Assembly: GCA_025642065.1 (NCBI GenBank)
Contig: JAODUP010000154.1
Location: forward strand, 486,001 to 550,000
DNA length: 64,000 nucleotides
Direction: 5' to 3'
Source: Paralvinella palmiformis
Lineage: Eukaryota > Annelida > Polychaeta > Terebellida > Alvinellidae
Numbering within the stretch: the stretch's first letter is position 1; every line of letters starts with the position of its first letter. Made by a program: the position numbers and the translations under genes. Positions 21,565 through 33,846 of this stretch are shown here, in pieces. Under the pieces are notes generated by a model. The model made no database searches. It was not told where the DNA came from and saw only the letters and a program-made list of their open reading frames with translations.

Positions 21565-23681
21565 CAAGCAGGTGCTGTTAATTTGTCATGGTAGTTGCAA
21601 TTTACTAAAATGTGCAAGGTAAATTTCTTATACAGCACGAGTGTGGAATCAAATATGACTTATCCAGGTTGTTATGTATATTATCAAGTCAGCTAATTTA
21701 TATCACACAATTGGTTCTCTTCTAATACATAATTAAGTATTAGATATTCCATTGCAAAAACGTTCTTATAGTTCTGGTGACCAGAATCCAATTAATGAAT
21801 ATTAATATATTATTTCAGAGATGATACTGATGGGCCAGTTAATGGTTCAGGTTTGGTAAGTATGACAACCAACCAGTGTTTTACCAGATATATATATATA
21901 TATACATGTGTGTGTTTGTGTGTATATTCTTGTTGTTTTTTTCAGTACAAATTTAGTCATATTAATTTAAATGATATATTTTTCTCTACATTTTGGTATA
22001 AATAACAACTGGATTTTAATCAGTCTATTTTTATTAACATTGTATATGCAGTGTTACTAACTTTTAAAGTTGTATGACTACAGATTTCTCATTCATTTCT
22101 TCACCAAACTTCAGTGATACAGGACACTATTATATAGTTATATTGCTTGAAATAGTTGTGTGTGTGTCTTTCTCGCATTCTGCCCGTCTCTCTCTCTCTC
22201 TCTCTCTCTGTGCTTAGCATAGCGCCATCCAAGAGCTCTATTGTGTTTTTGGATTCACTCAAGTGAATCAATTAGTCATGTCTTGTTGTGGTATACTACT
22301 CCGTCAAAGGGCTCACTCAGAGGACTCAATTGACTTTGGTAGGTGGAGATGCTTCCTCTAGCCATATATAGTAAGAGCTCCATACGGTGGTAGCCTTTTG
22401 TTGGATGGCTGATGTGATTTCACGGTTGCTCACCTCCGCTGAAAGTGCAGTTGTACATTCATCTGTCCCTCACCCCCTCTCTGTGTGTGTGTGTGTGTGT
22501 GTGGCCTTTTTGCTGCTGCCTGCACAGCTGGCCCTTTTACCGGTGGATGGCGCAATGACAAAAACTGAATGTCAAGTCGTCTTGCCATCTAACTGCAGAG
22601 AGCTGTCCAGGTTTAGCATTGCCAATCAGTGTACCACTGGCTTGTGAATATAAAGACAAAATCACGGCAACTGTTTGTCATTGTCCAACCATGGATGGAT
22701 TATCTCGGGCATAGAAACACAGCCTGGACATGGTAACATGTTCGGTGAAGCATCCCTTTGTTGGGATCTTCTATGATTGTGCTTGAAGATCTGGCGTAAT
22801 CTCCTCGCTGAAAAGAACTTTTGTTCTCTGAATTGTTTGAACATCTGAACAGCGCTCAGATTGAATTTGGCAGGAATGTATGTAATGACATGTCTGCTGG
22901 CCATATATCACGGCCAAGGGCCCACAACGCATCTGGAAACAAGCTTCTGCTGGCTGGCTTGCGGGTCTTTCCTGTCACCCGAGGGCTCTGTTAAACGCTC
23001 GCCGGACGGATGGTGGTGTCCGACTGTTTTGCGGTGATGCCGAACGGAGGTGACGAGTTGGCCGACCGACTCGTGCCCCCAATTTGTTCGGCCCGCCATT
23101 CATCGCATGACACCCACAATTAGCTTGACAAGAAGGTGACAAACCAATTTGTTCCTCTTTTCTTGTGTCCGATAGTGGCTCACAAAAGGACACGATACGT
23201 TCCTTTTAGTGGAGCAAGCTGCAGGAAATTGATGAATATGTTTAGTCCATCTTATTATTGAAACAGTCATTTGTAATTGATTTAGTCAACTCATCATCGT
23301 GTATACTTTGGGGGGGGGGGGGTTGTCTCCCACAAGTAAACTTTTGGGTTTGATGATGGAAATTTGATGTTAACATGTTATGAGTTGGCACCACAGCCTT
23401 GTCTCGAAATAGTTAACTGTATTTGGATCTTGTTGTACATATACAACCTTGGGCGCCTCCGTGGTCTAGCGGTAGCGTGTTGGACCACAGATCACTACCA
23501 CCCGTGTTCGAATCCCGGCGTGGGCATATCTGAAGGTTGTTTCGTCTTTCACTTCGTCTCATTACCTTTGGAGGTCGCTCGGCCCATTTAGCCTACCTTG
23601 TGCACAAAAGTGGCCATAAAACATCAATCATCATCATCATTACATACACACCCTTAGAAATCTGTGATTCTTTTTATTACG

Positions 23682-23725
<44 letters not shown>

Positions 23726-26700
23726 ATGATTTAGATGATAATTGTGTTTTTATAACAACCATCGTCTCCATTACCTCCGCTTTCAGAACATGAAAGATTT
23801 ATTGGCAAAGCTTGGATCGTTAGATTCAAGCGCACCAGTTAATGAACATGGTGGTCAACTGATTGACGCCATTAACAATCGTAAGCAACATCATGGTCAA
23901 ATGGTAACAGAAGAAATGAAAGTAATATTAGAAGAAAGGGACAATGCTGTTGCCAAGGTGAGTTTTGTTTTGTTTACCGACGCACAGACTCTATGAGAAT
24001 TTGGTCACCTGTCATTTTGTTTTAGGTTGCACATCAGTATCATGAAAACGGATTGTTCACAAAGCAAATAAAATCTTTGAAGCTAGTAGTTTAATTAACA
24101 ACAATATTCAGCCGTTTTATTCCAATTATCTAACGGTTATGATTTTTACGACTCAAAATAAAGCTTCTGATAAACTGAGATAAATATAATTAGTTCTATT
24201 TCTGATTCATGCACATTTGTTTACATCAGTTTTTTATGCAGTAAAATGATCAGTTCTATAAATTGAGGTGGGGAGTATACTATATGGCTGTTTTCCACCT
24301 ATAACGGCCAGACACCAGGCTATGTGTGAGCTGTTAATCATTTATTTTTCAGTGCAACAAATTAGAAGCCGATGTTATCTCACTAACTCGTCAACTACGA
24401 GGCAGAACACCAGATAAACAACAACAGACCGCCTTACAGGTAAGTTATCTATTGAAATGGTCCACTTCTTGGAAGTGTTGAAGTGGTCATTGGTGTTGGA
24501 GAGAACATGGCGAATTTTAATGACTGCTGCAGTGAATTGCTGTTGAAATTTTTGCTCTGCTTTTTTGCGTTTCGAAATATTGAGGAGAAAAAAGCGTTGA
24601 AGATATAATACAAATCAAAACTTGTAAAAATGCGGTTGGCTTCGGTGTGTAGTTTTCTAACCCTTTCAGTAGGTGGCAGCACCAGTCTGATAGCCACTAG
24701 TTATTATTGGCTACGGGTCTAATGTAAGAACATTGTGTACGCTTGGCGTTTCGTTTGCCGTTGCCATTACACTTATCATACATATTTTGGATAGTATGCA
24801 GGATGTGACACTAAGAAGTATTAATTAGTATGGTAATGTCTTAATAACATCTTATATTATTAGCACTGAACCCCGAAAAAATTATTATAATTATTGTTGC
24901 TTTTATTGTCCACCTTATTTGCATTGGTCATTGCCAAAGAACGAAGTAGCGTTGAGTTGTTGGTTGTTAATCTGCCAAATAGCCAAAAAAAAAGAAGATC
25001 TATTTACTAGGATTGTTTCAGTGAAAAATCTGTTACTTTGCCTCTGATTGCATTATCACACCCCCCCCCCTCACCCCAGTTGTTTACATCGCTTTATGCG
25101 CATATGGAAATTAGCTCGGAACACAAGTGTTGTTAGCCTCGGAGACAAAGCCAGTCTGGTGAGGACATGTTATTTCCTATCTATTTACACCTGGTTATAA
25201 TCGGCAAACACGAGTGTTTGTTCACTTGGTTGGGCCACTTCCTCCTCTGGTCGTCGCCGAATGCTCGGGGGCTGGATTCGGGTCCACCTCCGAGACTAAT
25301 TAGCTCGAGTGTCTGCGAAGAAAAACAAATAAGCCACGAAGTTCTTAAAGATGGTCACTGTCACAGGAAAACATATCAAATATTGACTCGGAGAAAGTAA
25401 TTAAGTCGAGCAGACGACTGCGATTTGGCGGCGTCTGCGCGCGGAGCCGACGGAGAACATCACGTGACCGGACCATAGACCAATGACCGTCGCCGCCGAC
25501 GTTGTGTTTTACCGGATCCGACACCAGGTGGCGGGACGGGGTTCGCGGGCACGTCTGATACGTAAGAATGTGAACCCGGTCACTGATTTCTTAAACGGTA
25601 TTTGTCGGAAGACGAGAGAGAGGAAAGAAGGAAATCTTGTTCAACTGAAGTGGCCTTTGCGAATCTTGAAGCAATCTTACTTTTAGCTGACTTGATGAGA
25701 TAAAGCTGAAAAATTAACGCAACACGACGTGAGGATATTTAGAGATGTTAGAATAAACCAATCCTACACGTAATGTATTCGGGCCACTGACGCACAAACA
25801 CGTCTATTTCAAGCACCGGATCACTGTCTGTAATCTTATAATTTATCGTCTTATGCAGTTGGCGGTCGCGTGAAGTGTTTTTTTAACATCATGTCACCAT
25901 TAGGCTGGAATTATGCGCGCATCAGATGGACAAGAGAAATACAAAACTAATTTGAGGAAAAACTGCAGCATTAAATTGGAAGGAAATATTTATCATAAAC
26001 TAGTCACGCTAATTGATTGTTTTATCAATCGGAAGACAAGTGTATGACTTTGTAGCATAGCCGTGTTGCTCCCTAAAGACATTCTCCTCACACACACACA
26101 CACACACACAATTATATTGGGAGTATGTCAATACCGACGACGCTGTTAAGTAATGTCTCATTTGACAGCAATGGGGTGCCTCTCGGTCGGGGACCTGCCC
26201 CGGACAAAATCCCTCTGAATTAGAACTTAGATGTAGTGCTCTCGAAGCACGGATTCACATGATAGGCGAGTGTAAATAAGGGAGACGATGGCACATTACT
26301 CACGCTGTGTACATTTGGTATTTAGCTGTGTTACTGCAGTTAAGCGACGATGGCCTTCTCCACGTCCCGTGTATCGTCGCCACTAGCGCTCCCCGGTCGA
26401 GTGTCTTGCGGGTGGCCAATAATATTACATTCCGAACTTGTCGATTTCGCTGATTCCGGTTAAATTTTTGGTACTCTCCGCTCGTCCGTCCGTCCATCTG
26501 TCCATATATCCCCCACCCCTTGTCATCGCCGTATTGAGTCAACGGGACGACACTCGGACTCGGGAGTCTGCAGGATTTCAACAAATAGGGGTCCCGCTGG
26601 AAACGCGGCTCGGACTGGAGTGGGCTGCACATGTTCAAACGTTGGCTGAACAAACACCGCCCTAACTGGAACAGCTCTAGAAAAATCTCTTGACTGGCCA

Positions 26701-28607
26701 AGTCGTGTGTTAGACGGGAGATTTACTGGGGATTCTATCCAATATAAAATCTGGTTATGGGGATTAGCGTTAGCCTCGATGAATCGAGTGGCGGGCCATT
26801 ATTTTCTGAATAAATTTTCGCCCAGAACGAGGTAGGCCACTCCGGCGCGTGGGAGTGGGGAGGGGGGGGGGGATTCTAGACGTGTGTTAGGTGGCGATAA
26901 AATTCCTATTACGACCATATCTCCCACTCTCTGTCTGTCTCTCTCTCTCTCTCTGTGTGTGTGTTCGATAGCAAATCGACTTGTTCAACAAATAGCGGCA
27001 TGTTTCGTGTACTGGGATGTGAAGTGGACGTAAAATACGCCAGAATATTTGACGATAAAAGTGTGTTTTTTCACCGGTAGGTGTCGCCCTCCTGATCATC
27101 AACACCTTATTCTATTCCAATTACATCAGTTGACGACGGCACGTGATTAAACTGAGTCGTTTTGCCGAGTCATCTAACCGACTAGCGTTAATTATCGATG
27201 AAGTTAGATTATATTAGGATCGGTTGGGAGGGGTGTGAGTACCCCCCCCCCCCATCCCATCACCACCACACACATCCTCCGTTTTCAGTGATCGATAACC
27301 CGGTTCACAATTTGTCCAGCTGGTCTATTATTGATGTTGATGTTGTATTAATAAATAGGTTGTGTTAATCAGTCGCCGTAAAGCTTTTAACAAAACCGAT
27401 AACTTGTCGGACGATTTGGGTTTATAGTCGAGAATAATAATAATAATAATAATAATACTAAACACCGACATATTTTAATGTCCCATCTAAACCGAATGTT
27501 GTCTGTTATTTAGTTTAATATAAAAATGTGATATTATTTGACAGGTTTAAAAAAAATTGATTTTACGCCGTTTTATTTTTGCCTGAAAGATGGCCGTTAT
27601 ATGGTTAAATACAGAATTAGTTATTTTGTGTGCAGATAATGACGACCCATTAATATTACACAATCTTTTATTCTTGGTAATATTGCCGTAATAATTTTTG
27701 GTCTTATTATTTTTAATTTGTACATGATTTAAATAAGGTTTTCCCCCCTCATAACTATTAGAATTAAATTTTTTATTAAGTGATCCATATATGGTTCTTG
27801 TTTTTCTTTTAAATGACATTGTTGTTGTCGTGGTGATTAAATTATCTTGGTTATATTGAAAGTTTATGCCAGTTTAATTTTAGGTAAAAAAATAAAAGCT
27901 GCCAATCATTTTAGATATATGTGTTTCATAATAGACAACCCGATAACATAATAATAATAATAATACCTGATATTTATATAGCGCCTTATCCAGCTAAATA
28001 GCTGTTCTAAAGCGCTTTACGGTATTATTATCTCTGGCTCAGACCTGTATCAATCCACCACACACCTCAACTGCCAAGGGAGCATACATCAGATTAAAAC
28101 AATGCGCCTCGCCAAGGCCCCCCCCCCCCATCACCCAAGATTTTGATCATTTTCAAACGATGACATCAGAAATTGATTTAGCATCCCGTGTCCAGGTTTA
28201 GCCGGATGGACGGAGTTGATTGTCTAAAATAGACGTCATCAACCAACCAACCAACAAGTTTATTACAGGATGTGATCAACCTCTTCGGAGTACACAAAAA
28301 GGCAGCCATTACACGGTAGTGTACCATAAACATTGTCGACGACGGGCCAGTTTATTGTTTTATAAGCCGTTATAGCGGCCGTTCTGTAGTCTGGTGGCCG
28401 ACATTGTTCGGGCTTGATCTCGGGGGGGGGGGGGGGTTGTCGGGAGGACCCCTGGCGAAGATAGAGAGAAATAGAGAGGGGGAGACTTCAAAGCAGATTG
28501 ATATAATATCAACGTTGATGGTGACCTAATATTTGACGGAGGTCAACTCGAGTGGGTAGATAGACTCGTGACCGTCAATTGACCACTGGGAGTACATATA
28601 CTTATAC

Positions 28608-28652
<45 letters not shown>

Positions 28653-30812
28653 CATCAGTTATCAGGTCACCTGTCTGTCGGTGATGATGGTCCTTAGGAG
28701 AGACAAGACTTCCTTCCTTGATGTGATGTTTCTCATCTCCGTTTTGATGCTTCTTTCTGTGTTTATAACGTCACGCACAAACCAATCACACTACACAGAT
28801 ACAAGCCGCTGGACCATAGAACACTTCGTTCTCTCGTTCACGTTCGCTTACCCTTTCAGTGGGCAGGTGTGCCCGCACGGCCTTGTTATGTGTTAGCCAC
28901 TTTAGCACTCGTTACCTGTAAATAAAGTACCACGAACCACACCTTTACGAAACGTAGACAGAGGAAGCCAACAAGAGATGACATTGTTCTTGTGATTAGT
29001 AATATGGGCCGACCTGTCAAAGTTTTAATCCAGCTTATAGGTGATTTTGTGTTTGTGTGTGTATGTGTGTGTATTATATATGATATGGTTCTCAATATTG
29101 ACAGCTACTCGGCGTGTAGTGGCTTCTTCTTGATAAATCCATGCTACCTTGACATGACACTGTTCTCTTCAAGTATTCCGATAACAATACTGATAACGCT
29201 CGTTCGTGTTCACTCGACAAATTACAGTTCATTCATCAGCCCAGAGCCGTCGCCGCTCCGCCGCCGCTGTCGGCCCGACGCGCACCAATAAATGGAAGAA
29301 TTTGACTTGGCCGAGATGTAAACGGCTTATTTCACACCGAGTACCTGTAACTCGGTGTCAATAATCCAATCTATAACTTGACTCCGTAATTGGAAGGCGT
29401 ACATCTGTGTTTGAAATCCTCTAATTGGAGGACAAACCTGAAGCCGACTGTCACACTAATTCCAGCTCCAATGGCGTGTATTAGTGACGTCACGGCTAAT
29501 ACCGGTCAAGATTTATCATATTATACACATACTACTACTACTACTAGCATTACTACTACTACTATCACTCGGACTACTACCACCACTACTGCTACCACAG
29601 CTACTACCATTCCTACTACAACTACCACTACTATTAATACTAGTAGTAGTATTACTACAGCTTTCACTACTACTATTGCAACTGCTACTACTACCACCAC
29701 CGCCACTATTACTACCGCTACTATTCTCTTTCCCTATGACAAGTCTTGTAAGTGGTGGTAACACCCAATATTGTGACCATGACTATAGATTATGGCTGCC
29801 TACATCTATCACTAGACCCTTGGCGTTCCGGTAACCATGACGATGATATCACGTGATGGCGATACCGTCGCGGTGCTCGTATTTTACTACATTTCGTCCC
29901 TATGTGTTAACGTCCAGTTTATGTTCGTCTATTGCCCCCCCCCCAAGTGTATAGACGATGAGAGCTGTAGATGTGATAGAAGAAAGCATTTTTATAACTG
30001 GTTAAAACGATCTTCAATAAACTCCGGCATCCCTCGTAAAATGAAAACTTCACCAACTAGACTACATAAGTCCGCCCATGATGGGTCGACGCACACACAT
30101 ACGCACGCACGCACGCGCAGAGTACGGGGAGAGAAGACAATAGAGAGAGAGAGAGAGAGTGTGTGTGTTATGTGGTGTGTGTGTGTGTGTCACCTGGCTA
30201 CTCTTATACTCGTGTGTTGTTTACCTTTTCGTTGTATTTGACGACGACAAAAAAGGAAGCATTTTGACTAATTGCAATAAAACGTTCTCGTTCGATGGTG
30301 CTCTAAGGTTTTCTCAGGTACGGAATATAACCTGTAAAATTCAATATTAATTCTCTCTTTTAGTGATACCGTTATTTCCACCCAATTATAGCCATATTCG
30401 TTGCGAGGAAGACACGTCAGAGATGCGTATCTCCAACTAACATATCATTTGTCCTTCACTTGGTTTGTGAGTTCGTTTACGCGTTTACAGTATGCCGCCT
30501 AATTTGTAATTCAGTAGCCATTTATTGCTCGTATCCACCTGCCTGTTTGTGCACCGACAAGATTAATGCCTACACGTACGGACACTGCCGTCTAATGGTG
30601 TGGGGCTAATTCATAATTCTATCCACGCGATAACGTTAAATTTATGGCGTTCAATGAGCCCTTGAGACATTTTGTACCGCGAACAGAGAATTGGGTCGAT
30701 TTCGTTTGATCCAAAATGGCCCCTACATAATTATCGTTATTTTATCACCATTATTAACATCTTCAGTGACAACACATTTTATATTGTTCCACCTACCGAC
30801 ATAGTAAGAGTG

Positions 30813-30868
<56 letters not shown>

Positions 30869-31812
30869 ACCGAATGTCTTATCTATGTAAGATGTTCAGT
30901 AAACGAATATTTTAATTTAGTTATGATTTAACTTTAAGCTACCAATTAAATTGGCATAGAAATTTGTGACTCGCCCTTTTAGCTTTTATTTTGTAAATTT
31001 ATTTTTTCGTTTTCCATTTTCTCGTTTTCTTTATTTCTTTATTTGTTTACATTATTATGTAGATCACATTTATTAATTCTGTTAAAATAGATTTTATCTT
31101 TCTACCATTTTCATTTATCAGGTATTATTATTATTATTATTATTGATGAAATTTTTTATTATTATCCAGTTTTAAAATTTCTATTGTTACTTCGGGAATT
31201 TTTCGCCAAATTAACACACAGTGAGACGTGGTGCCGAGCGTTCTTTATTTCCTGCTATAAACAGAACTGATGCGTTTCGGGGACGCGACACAATAATGTG
31301 AGGGAATCAACACTTTCATTAGATCGCATTAATGAATAGGATAGTCGGTGTGGCGTATTGTCTGGACGAGAATGGGCGGGGATTGTTTAACTTAGGAAGG
31401 TCGAGCCGATTCTATCCAGAGATCGGGTGTACGTGTTTACGTTCGGATCCCGATGTCGCGCTTTGTTTGTTGGCCATTGGCTAATGGATGTTAACTCGAA
31501 ACGTTTTGTGTCGGGACGATAAAAGAACGAAACGCGGACGAGTGGTGCCCGGGAGTGGCCCGCGGTATAACGCGGACGAGTGGTGCCCGGGGGTGACCGG
31601 CGGTATAACGCGGACGAGTGGTGCCCGGGGGTGACCCGCTGTATAACGCGGACGAGTGGTGCCCGGGGGTGGCCCGCGGTATATGTGTGACGGTTCGTGT
31701 AACCTTAGAGCGGTCGGACGTCGCTTATCACCGATGGACGACGTGAAACAAACGCCGGGCCGATGGGAAAATTGCTCGTGTTTGTCGAATTGATCACCGC
31801 GTCGTCTTTGTG

Positions 31813-31857
<45 letters not shown>

Positions 31858-32802
31858 TATGCGCGCGCACGCGCGTGCGCATACTGAAAATTAGCGTGCA
31901 GGCTCGTGTTATGGAAGCCGCTCCTGGCCCGCCCTCAGCCCGCTCTCGTCGTTGTCCAATTACGAGCGAGCGTGTTTTATCAGTGGGTCAGATTAGAATT
32001 GATGCGACGCTTCACTTCATTGTTGTTGTTGTTATTGTGTTCTCGTTGTTGTAGTTGTTGTTTTCTCTAATTACGTGTTGTGTATCTGTCATCACTTACG
32101 GCAGACTCATTTTTGTTGAGCGGTGAGAGAGCGACTGTAGCCGCGGCTCTTCAGGTAAGCCGCGGCTCTTCAGGTATGCCGCACCCCTTGATTATGAATT
32201 GCTCTTTGTTTGGACGATAAATATCGGGACGAAGAGTTGAGAAAATATTTTGCCAGCAACAATCTGTCCAAACATCGGCTCCATTGTTGGCTGCCTGATC
32301 TTTGATTGTTTGCTGAGAAACGCCTCTTACTAGCCTCGTTTCGTTGTTTCTTTTGAGAGAGAGAGAGAGAGAGAAGTAAGAAAAAGGGTCAACAGTTTGT
32401 GTTGACTTGATGATGATGATTGATGTTTTACGGCCACTTTTGTGCACAAGGTAGGCTAAATGGGCCGGGTGTTGACTTGGATAATGCGGAACATAATGTT
32501 CACCTATCTATTTAGTGTACGATGGCCATTCTAATTGTCACCGTGTACGAAGCGTACACACACGACAATAATTATGTCATCATCGAGTCACGACGGGTGC
32601 CTATAGAACTGATAGAGCGCGGTTAGCCGCAGAATTCTAGGACCGCAGTTCATATCCCGATCTAAGTATGTTTGAAGGGTGTTTCATCTTTCATTTCGCC
32701 TCATCACCAGTTTAGCGTACCGTGTGCATAAACGTGGCCGTAAAACGTCAACATTTAGTTTCGCCATTACATCGACTGATTGGTGTCGTCGTCTAGTTCT
32801 CC

Positions 32803-32837
<35 letters not shown>

Positions 32838-33812
32838 GTGTGTGTGCGCGCATGTGTGGTAATTTATTCAATATTCCGTCGTCCGGTGCCCACGGGCTGG
32901 GCAGCTCGGTGACGGGTTTTCCATCAGTCGCTAATTCAGCTCGCCGTACGAGGGTGGGCCATCCATATACATATGGCCGAGAAATTTAATCTACTAAACA
33001 AATTTGTCTTTGCTGGCAGCTCATTAGATCAATTGTGTGCATAATGTCCCCGCGTCGCCCGGCCGACCCCGGCCCAGCCCGGGCTAGATCATCCAATAAC
33101 GTTTGAAATTCTCACACTCGACCCCCGACGTCGAGCCGATGACGTTCATTGTCTAGACTGTCGACGGTGTTAGACATAGCTCGGGGCCGACGTCGTTGTC
33201 CCGGTCGACGATGGACGACATCTCGGGATGCACCTGTGTTGTCGTCAGTTTCTCCCATCAGCGCCTCGACGGTCATCCCGTCATCTTCCCGAGAACCGGT
33301 CATTCTGTCGCCAGGCGTCGCTCGCTTCCCTTTCATTCGTGGCCGAGTGTAAACATCGGACAAAGGCGAGGTACCGAAATGGAACTCGTGCCAGGTAATA
33401 ATTCAGCCGTTTGAGGAAAGGATTGCTTACCAATTCCGATTCGAGGCGACACTTCGGCGATGGAGTCGCTGACATCTGTTAGTTTCGGTCTTAATTAGCC
33501 TCGTCCAGGCCGCATAAACCGATCTTTATATGGTAATATGGATTTTTTGGGTGTGCGGATGGGGTGGGGTGGGGGGGGCGTCAGGAGTCGGTAATTGGGC
33601 TGGGTCAGTTAAGCCGAGTTATATATAGTTCTATAAGTGACGGACACTGATAGGCAAAATTATACCAATTTAACAAACAATACAACATTATAGACACATG
33701 AAACTTGAAAATCGAAACTAGTACGTCGTACTATTTGAACTGAATGAAATATCTGTTAATTATTACTGCTTTCGTCGGCTTTAATAGAATTATGGCTGTA
33801 TTTTATTATACA

Positions 33813-33846
<34 letters not shown>

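Larger units (their letters stand above)
21856..23786 (+). other. MIPOL1 intron 6, start of the GC-rich domain
   Basis: 1.9 kb. The first 500 bp are AT-rich with CT (22181-22209) and GT (22485-22502) runs. From about 22390 to 23210 the DNA is unique and GC/CpG-rich, then a SINE (23450-23641) and TA run (23683-23722) follow. Short frames on the minus strand at 22662-23193 match nothing I know. Confidence 0.7.

Noticed and set aside
22662..23193. Overlapping 60-80-codon frames on the minus strand in MIPOL1 intron 6
   Set aside because: No recognised domain, no splice partners; GC-rich DNA has few stops.
23455..23520. Possible functional tRNA gene
   Set aside because: A and B boxes are present, but the region continues into a SINE body and tail shared by other copies, and I could not form a convincing acceptor stem.
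26300..26701. 133-codon minus-strand frame with an overlapping plus-strand frame
   Set aside because: Open on both strands in GC-rich intron; no domain or conserved motif.
29390..29834. Thr-rich, Leu-rich and Ser-rich frames of about 80-120 codons
   Set aside because: All are readings of the same imperfect ACT/ACC array.
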